A stretch of 64,000 bases of DNA, taken from NCBI GenBank assembly GCA_019096065.1, contig JAGUCH010000001.1:7378001-7442000 (forward strand), read 5' to 3'. Positions 59,036-64,000 of the stretch are shown in pieces. This stretch comes from Paracyclopina nana. Its lineage: Eukaryota; Arthropoda; Copepoda; Cyclopoida; Cyclopettidae. The translations under genes were made by a program, and so were the position numbers. Below the pieces are notes generated by a model that made no database searches, was not told the origin of the DNA, and was given only the letters and a program-made list of their open reading frames with translations. Position 1 is the first letter of the stretch; each line of letters begins with the position of its first letter.

Positions 59036-59649
59036 ATGTGGGAGGATGCGCTTCTAATTCTGGGAATTTCTATTTGTACCGTAAGTGTCTCGGACTTAAA
59101 ATAATGGCATCTATTCCCTAAAAACCGTATCTTTTCCAGGCATTTTTGGGCGAGGGGTTGACGTGGCTATTAGTGTACAGAACAGAAAAGTATCAGCGCC
59201 TCAAGTCGGATATTGAGCGGCAAACGAAGAAATTGGAAAAGAAAAAAGAGGCTCATGGCGATGCCACCCTCGATAGAACTCAAAAGCGAAAAATGGACCG
59301 TGAGGAGGAAAGATTGAAAAGCACCAACCGAGATCTCATGATGGTCAAGATGAAGTCCATGTTCGCGATCGGTTTTGCCTTTACCTCTTTGCTGTCGATG
59401 TTTAACTCGATCTTCGACGGAAAGGTCGTGGCGAAATTGCCATTCACGCCGATCTCATGGCTTCAAGGGCTGTCACACCGAAACTTGTTGGGAGAAGACT
59501 ACACGGACTGCTCCTTCATCTTCCTCTACATTTTGTGCACCATGTCGATCAGGCAAAACATCCAAAAGGCATTAGGATTTGCTCCCTCCAGAGCTGCTTC
59601 CAAGCAAACGTCAATGTGGACGCCTGACCCGAACAAGTACAAGTGGTAA
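59036..59649 (+). CDS. TMCO1: TMCO1, ER calcium load-activated channel / translocon-associated protein
   Basis: Exons 59036-59080 and 59140-59649 (phase 0, 59-bp intron) give 184 residues, close to the 188 of mammalian TMCO1. It begins MWEDALLILGISICT, whose hydrophobic segment continues across the intron (AFLGEGLTWLLVY). A charged coiled coil follows (KLEKKKEAHGDATLDRTQKR), then a second membrane segment (FAIGFAFTSLLSMFNSIF) and a third near SFIFLYILCTMSIRQNIQK. The ending MWTPDPNKYKW is close to family ends. TMCO1 is an ER membrane protein of the Oxa1 superfamily that works in calcium leak and multipass-protein insertion. Confidence 0.97.
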
Positions 59650-59676
59650 AGAAACAACTTGTAAAGACTTCTTAGT

Positions 59677-59682
59677 AATAAA
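59677..59682 (+). terminator. Poly(A) signal of TMCO1
   Basis: AATAAA 27 bp after the stop. Its cleavage site would lie at or inside the end of the oppositely oriented GON4L coding region (59708). Confidence 0.65.
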
Positions 59683-59707
59683 TTGAAGCTCGTTATTAAT
59701 GTATAAT

Positions 59708-62700
59708 TCAATTCCGACGCTTTCTACGCTTTTTGCCACGGCTGGCTTTACCAGATGAAGGGAAGGTAATGCTGACAGGTTTCAGGGCTTTGCCGTCTCT
59801 TGAGTAAACTTTGCCGTTGACAAATTTCAGCGAACAATGAATGCAATGGGCGGCTACTCCAGGTGAGGGATGGCATGCGCAAGGACAATTATCTCCACCC
59901 AAGTCATCATCTTCACCATTGTCCAACAGATTGATTTTCTCATCGAAAGTTCCCTTTTCTTCGTCCTCTTCATCACTAAGGTCAATTACCTCGGGGTCAG
60001 GCAGCAAGCCTTCCGGATATGGCACCCCAGACACGAAAGACATAAATTCATCTAGCAAGAGTTGGTTGGACTTGAAGTACTTCTGACCAATCGCAGATAT
60101 TTCCTCCGTTTTGACGTCCGGATTGGACAATACGGATTGCATTTCCCTCAAGATCTTGGTATGCATGGTAGGCTGATTGGAGAAAGAAATGCGAACTTTT
60201 CTGAAAAAGCTCTTCATTGCTTCACGGGAGCAGAACTGCTGGTAAATTTCGAGTCCTAGTTCCATGGCCTCAGAAGCAGTCAATAGGTCTAGGAGCAACT
60301 CTTGCAGCTCCATTTTACCAGCACACAAATTGTGAAGCTGCATAAATCTTTGCTTGTTGTTGATGCTGGTGTCAACAACAATTCTGCAAAATTGCTCCAT
60401 TTTTTCGCCACTCAGTTGCTCTTGGGCGTTCATGGAAATTTCAAGGGCTTCGTGCTGTTTCCGCAAGGCTTCCTCGTCCGGCTTTTCAGCCTCTAAAAGC
60501 TGCAGCGTAAGTTCAGCCTCTTTTTGTTGCTTGGATTTCCTGGTTGATTTTTGAGCACTGTTAGCGGATGACGTTGATGGTGCGGAAGACGATGAAAGAT
60601 TGGGGTTGGTCTCCGTCTCTTCAGAAGGAATTGTGGCATCTTCAGAAAAAGAGACTTTCTGAGGTGTTGCAATGAATGGCATATCCTGACCGATTCCGCA
60701 CTCTTCCATTGCTGCATCCAGAGCATTGCTTTGATTCGCTGGGATGGCAGTTTCACTCTCCTGTACAGAGTCAGTCCGCTCGATAACAAAAATCTTCGGC
60801 ATTGGTCCAGTGTTTGTCTTGATCAGATCTTTTTGCAGCAAAGGAACACAGCCATAATTACTTAGATCAGTTTTAGGGGCCAATCTTTTTGAGCTTTTCT
60901 TGCCAACATTGTCCTTCGATTTCACCTCTGAAGTCTCAATTTTTGAACTGTCAACTAGCATGTCCAGCTGAGGGGTAAGCTAGAAGCAATAGTTTTTAAA
61001 AATATATATATATATATACAATAACAAGATGAAATTAGTCGTACCGTGAATAGAGGAGTGACCACTTCTTGAACGGTCACAGTAATCGGCAAATTTGGCG
61101 AAATTGTGGAAGGTGCAGAAACGGTTTCTAGTGGCCTTTTCAGCTTCTCCCTCCATAGAGTGGGTAAAGTTATAGGGTCAGCAAATCTTGGAGCGACAAC
61201 AGCTCTCGGATCATAAGGTGTCAACTCTTTCATTGCCTCCCTTGGAGCGTAGTTGTTCTCGAAATAGAAAGTGATGGGATTGCCTTTTTGTTTCAGTTTA
61301 TGCTTGTCCTTTCGATTCTTTATCCTGACCCTAATGTGCTTCGTCGTCTTCCCCCTCATCAGCGTTGATGATATATAGCTGCACGCATCTCCGAGACCCT
61401 TGGATGAAAACTTATTTTTCCACTTGTCAGTTCCACCAAAAAAATGTTCAAGCCCTAAAGCAATTATGTTATCTTCCGCATGTGCGAAATAAGGCTTCTC
61501 AGCGTCTTCTTCTATAAACTTGGCTGAGGAGCCTTTTGTGACATTGGGCTTCAGTGGCATGGTAGGCAACAAATGAGGATAAATAAAGGCTTGTTTGTCA
61601 GCCATATAGTTGATGAGCTCATCTGACAACTCGTACTTAGGCTTTTTGCCTGAGCCCTTCATCACTGCTGGCTATAAAAAAAGAACTGCCATTTCACATT
61701 TTCCAATGAAAAAGCTAAATCTTACCAGGGCAGATGAGTTCTCCCATTCGTCCAACAACTGCATAGAGGGTATCAGGTTGTCTTGGTTGTATACGGAACA
61801 TGGGCCGTTGTTGCTTCGACTCCAGCACTCTGAGAGCATGTTCCGACAATCTGAGTACAGCTCCTTCCATTGGTTATCTTTGGAAGAAAGTAACGCCATT
61901 TGAGTTGTAAGTTGAATGTGTTGCCTCATTTGCTGGGCCAGAAGCAATCGTTGGTCATTGGAGAGCTGGCAGTCGGTTGGAAAGTAAAAGCTCTCAACTT
62001 GTGTGGAGCCATTTTCTGCGATGCGGGAGCTGCCTGAAGCCACAACTTGCTGGTGATGCTCACTCCTTGACCTGCAGCTCTGCGACTTTTGATCCAGGTC
62101 ATATGCCTCGAATAGCTCTTGCATAAGCAAATCGGCCTCCTTTTGAGAAATCTTTGTGCTCCTATTGAACTTGAATTCGTCGATTAAGTCGTAAAGCTCC
62201 TCCTGCTCTTGGTAAACAAAATCAGGATCTTTCTCCTCCTCTTCATCCTCGGTCCTTTTCTTGAACTTTTCATCTTCAGCCGAGCCTTTTTCGACTGGCT
62301 TCCCGTACGTCTCGGCGAGAAAGATGGCGTAGTCATCGATTTCGGTCTCGTACATATCCTCGGTGAAATCGGGAGGCACAAACTTAGTATCAAGCTCTTC
62401 TATAGAGACCTCTTTTAGATTGGCTCTTGACCTCGTCATTCTTGAGCTGTCTTTTTCTTGACGAGGGCTGTCGAAATTCAAGGATCTCACAGCACTACTG
62501 AGCTCAGGTGGCTTCTTGAACATCGAGTCCTTGTCGCCTGCTTGAGCAGCCGACGTGGTCGGCGAGGCTAGGATAGAGCCAGCAGACGAGCGAACAGAAG
62601 GAGAGGTCATTAGTGAAGAATGAGGAGTTCCAGTGTCACTGGCACTAGCGATGCTTTCTTCGTCACTGCCATCAATAGCATCTTTGGATGGATCGTATTC

Positions 62701-63500
62701 CTCATCTTCCTCGTCGGGAAGTTCAGCTGCAATGAAGGGAACCACGATTTCCTCCTTAGCCTTTTTCTTCACTGGTGTCTTCTGCTCGTGAACCTTTTCA
62801 AGAAACCAATTCAGTTTTCCTCCACCCTGAGCAACATTCCTTGAAAAGCAAAATACTCATTAACCGGTCGATTTTAGCTCATTCCTATCTTACTTGGCAA
62901 CCGTCCTAGTCATTCTCATGTCTGGAGCCACCGGAGATTCATCGGGGGCTTCGGATTCACCGGCCAGTTGCTGAACGACATTTAGAAGCTCGGGCGCTTC
63001 TACAAGTTTCCGAATAACACTTTTCACCTGGGTACGGTTCAATTTCAACTTATTGGCAACTTTCTCCATCCCTTCCTCAAAAGCTTCGGCGCTTTTGGCG
63101 ATGTCATCGGGCACTTCGATTTTCTTCAGTCCCAACCTTTTTTTCGACATTGATTTTCTTTTCTGGCGGTTTCTGAAGATCACGAAAAGAAATAATTAAA
63201 AATTGCTCCTCTACCAAAATGTCGTCAACTAACTTACAACTTGGTCTTTTTTGAGCTGCCTATAAAAGCCAACACGTTTGAGTGCCTTCGAGCAGGACTT
63301 TTGTGAGGGTTGCTTAGTTTGGGGACTTCAGTATCTTCATCATCTCGGAGATCAATCCTAAGAGAACGATCGCCATCGTCGTCCTCGTTCGCCTCGTCTG
63401 CGCTGTTGATGTCACTCCAATTTGAGTCACTCTCTTCTTGACCTTCGGCCTTCCTAGAGGAATCTCCGGTTGTTGATGATGAAGATTCAGAATTCTCCAT
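59708..63500 (-). CDS. GON4L: GON4L / muscle-wasted homologue, five exons
   Basis: Exons are 63500-63238, 63172-62894, 62839-61726, 61671-61045 and 60979-59708. All phases match, giving 1,184 residues. The N-terminus is acidic and Ser-rich. The middle contains MTRSRANLKEVSIEELDTKF and RLLLAQQMRQHIQLTTQM, then PYFAHAEDNIIALGLEHFFG, all characteristic of the GON-4-like family. Near the C-terminus a paired amphipathic helix-like region (MELGLEIYQQFCSREAMKSFFRKVRISF) and an acidic patch precede a basic tail (SRGKKRRKRR). GON4L/mute are nuclear cofactors acting with YY1, HDAC1 and histone-gene bodies. The protein is shorter than the vertebrate form (over 2,000 residues), and I see no C-terminal SANT domain. 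Confidence 0.92.
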
Positions 63501-63790
63501 TATTTCTGCTTATGTAAAAAATAATAATTCAAAGGTACGTCAGTTTCTAACGCGAGCTAACAATAAAATGCCTAGTTACCAAAATGCGTAACTTCTAAAT
63601 GATTTCCGGATTTCTAGCCAAAAGTTGGTGTAATAAGACAGATTTTTTCGAAAAAAGCCACAACAAGGCTTCACAAATACTCTGCTATCGAAAACGCTTT
63701 GAGTTCGCGCCAGATATAAACAAAGCAGCAGAGTTGCAAAGATAACTCTTCACATTAAGTAACCCCATAAAATGGCATTTTTTGCCATAA
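63501..63790. other. Putative bidirectional promoter
   Basis: Only 290 bp separate the GON4L start from the probable start of the next gene on the other strand. No TATA box is evident. Confidence 0.4.
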
Positions 63791-64000
63791 ATGGCTCATA
63801 ATCGCTCTTTCTTCAGAGAAGTCGAAAAGGTAAAGTAGTAAACAAAACATTTGATATACTTTTACACGTGAATCATTTTGAAATTGATAAGAAGATGAAA
63901 AATTTGGTCATTGGCGCAAAAGTTGCGCTTGAATGGGACCGACACAGTCAATCATTTGCCATCACGTTGTCCGATGAGGGTCCGGTGTCCTATGATAATG
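63791..64000 (+). CDS. Probable 5' part of an unidentified gene, cut by the window edge
   Basis: ATG at 63791 opens a 13-codon exon (AHNRSFFREVEK) ending at AAG|GTAAAG at 63829. A 65-nt intron could end at ATAAGAAG (63894), after which MKNLVIGAKVALEWDRHSQS and more stays open to the last base. The short intron matches the genome style. No domain can be called from under 50 residues. Confidence 0.42.

Overview
This window looks like the nuclear genome of an invertebrate animal, probably a protostome and plausibly an arthropod. The reasons are spliced genes with GT-AG introns that are often only 50-100 bp, AATAAA poly(A) signals, a Dpr-interacting-protein (DIP)-type three-Ig GPI protein, a KR-processed neuropeptide precursor, a Ly6-type GPI protein and a BEL/Pao retrotransposon. 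I cannot fix the species from sequence alone.

Host genes, left to right, are: a Ly6 superfamily gene (3952-15832, +) whose second intron carries a full-length BEL/Pao element in the opposite orientation; a two-finger C2H2 protein (18970-20686, +); a two-exon secreted peptide precursor (41209-43170, +); a DIP/lachesin-like adhesion protein (47317-49051, +); the DEAD-box helicase DDX3/belle (50261-52869, -); a paladin-like PTP/phytase-fold protein (53968-56355, -); TMCO1 (59036-59649, +), which converges within 58 bp on a GON4L/muscle-wasted homologue (59708-63500, -); and the probable start of another gene running off the right edge. For most of these I could join exons with matching splice phases.

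The most unusual region is 21771-34641. It is a 12.9-kb DNA transposon with near-identical terminal inverted repeats of about 1.6-1.7 kb. Each inverted repeat ends internally in a 180-bp tandem array, and the element is flanked by a TA target duplication. It carries two large spliced genes transcribed away from each other. One is a roughly 1,200-residue transposase-like protein (DWAMKF and SDNAG motifs, C2HC-type finger). The other is a 682-residue membrane glycoprotein with a signal peptide, a Cys-rich ectodomain and a hydrophobic anchor, resembling a viral envelope protein. Nearly all reading frames are open and the two arms agree closely, so the insertion seems young. The space between the genes holds a Transib-like element (CACAGTG termini, 5-bp duplication) that itself contains a hAT-type element with an 8-bp duplication.

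The BEL/Pao element (4697-14330) is also nearly pristine: its 252-bp LTRs are identical as read, with an AGTAG target duplication, a tRNA-Lys-type primer site, two gag frames, a complete pol and an extra 418-residue non-envelope frame. The gene-poor stretch 34.6-41 kb is a graveyard of small non-autonomous elements with clear termini and duplications, including one hAT element inside another.
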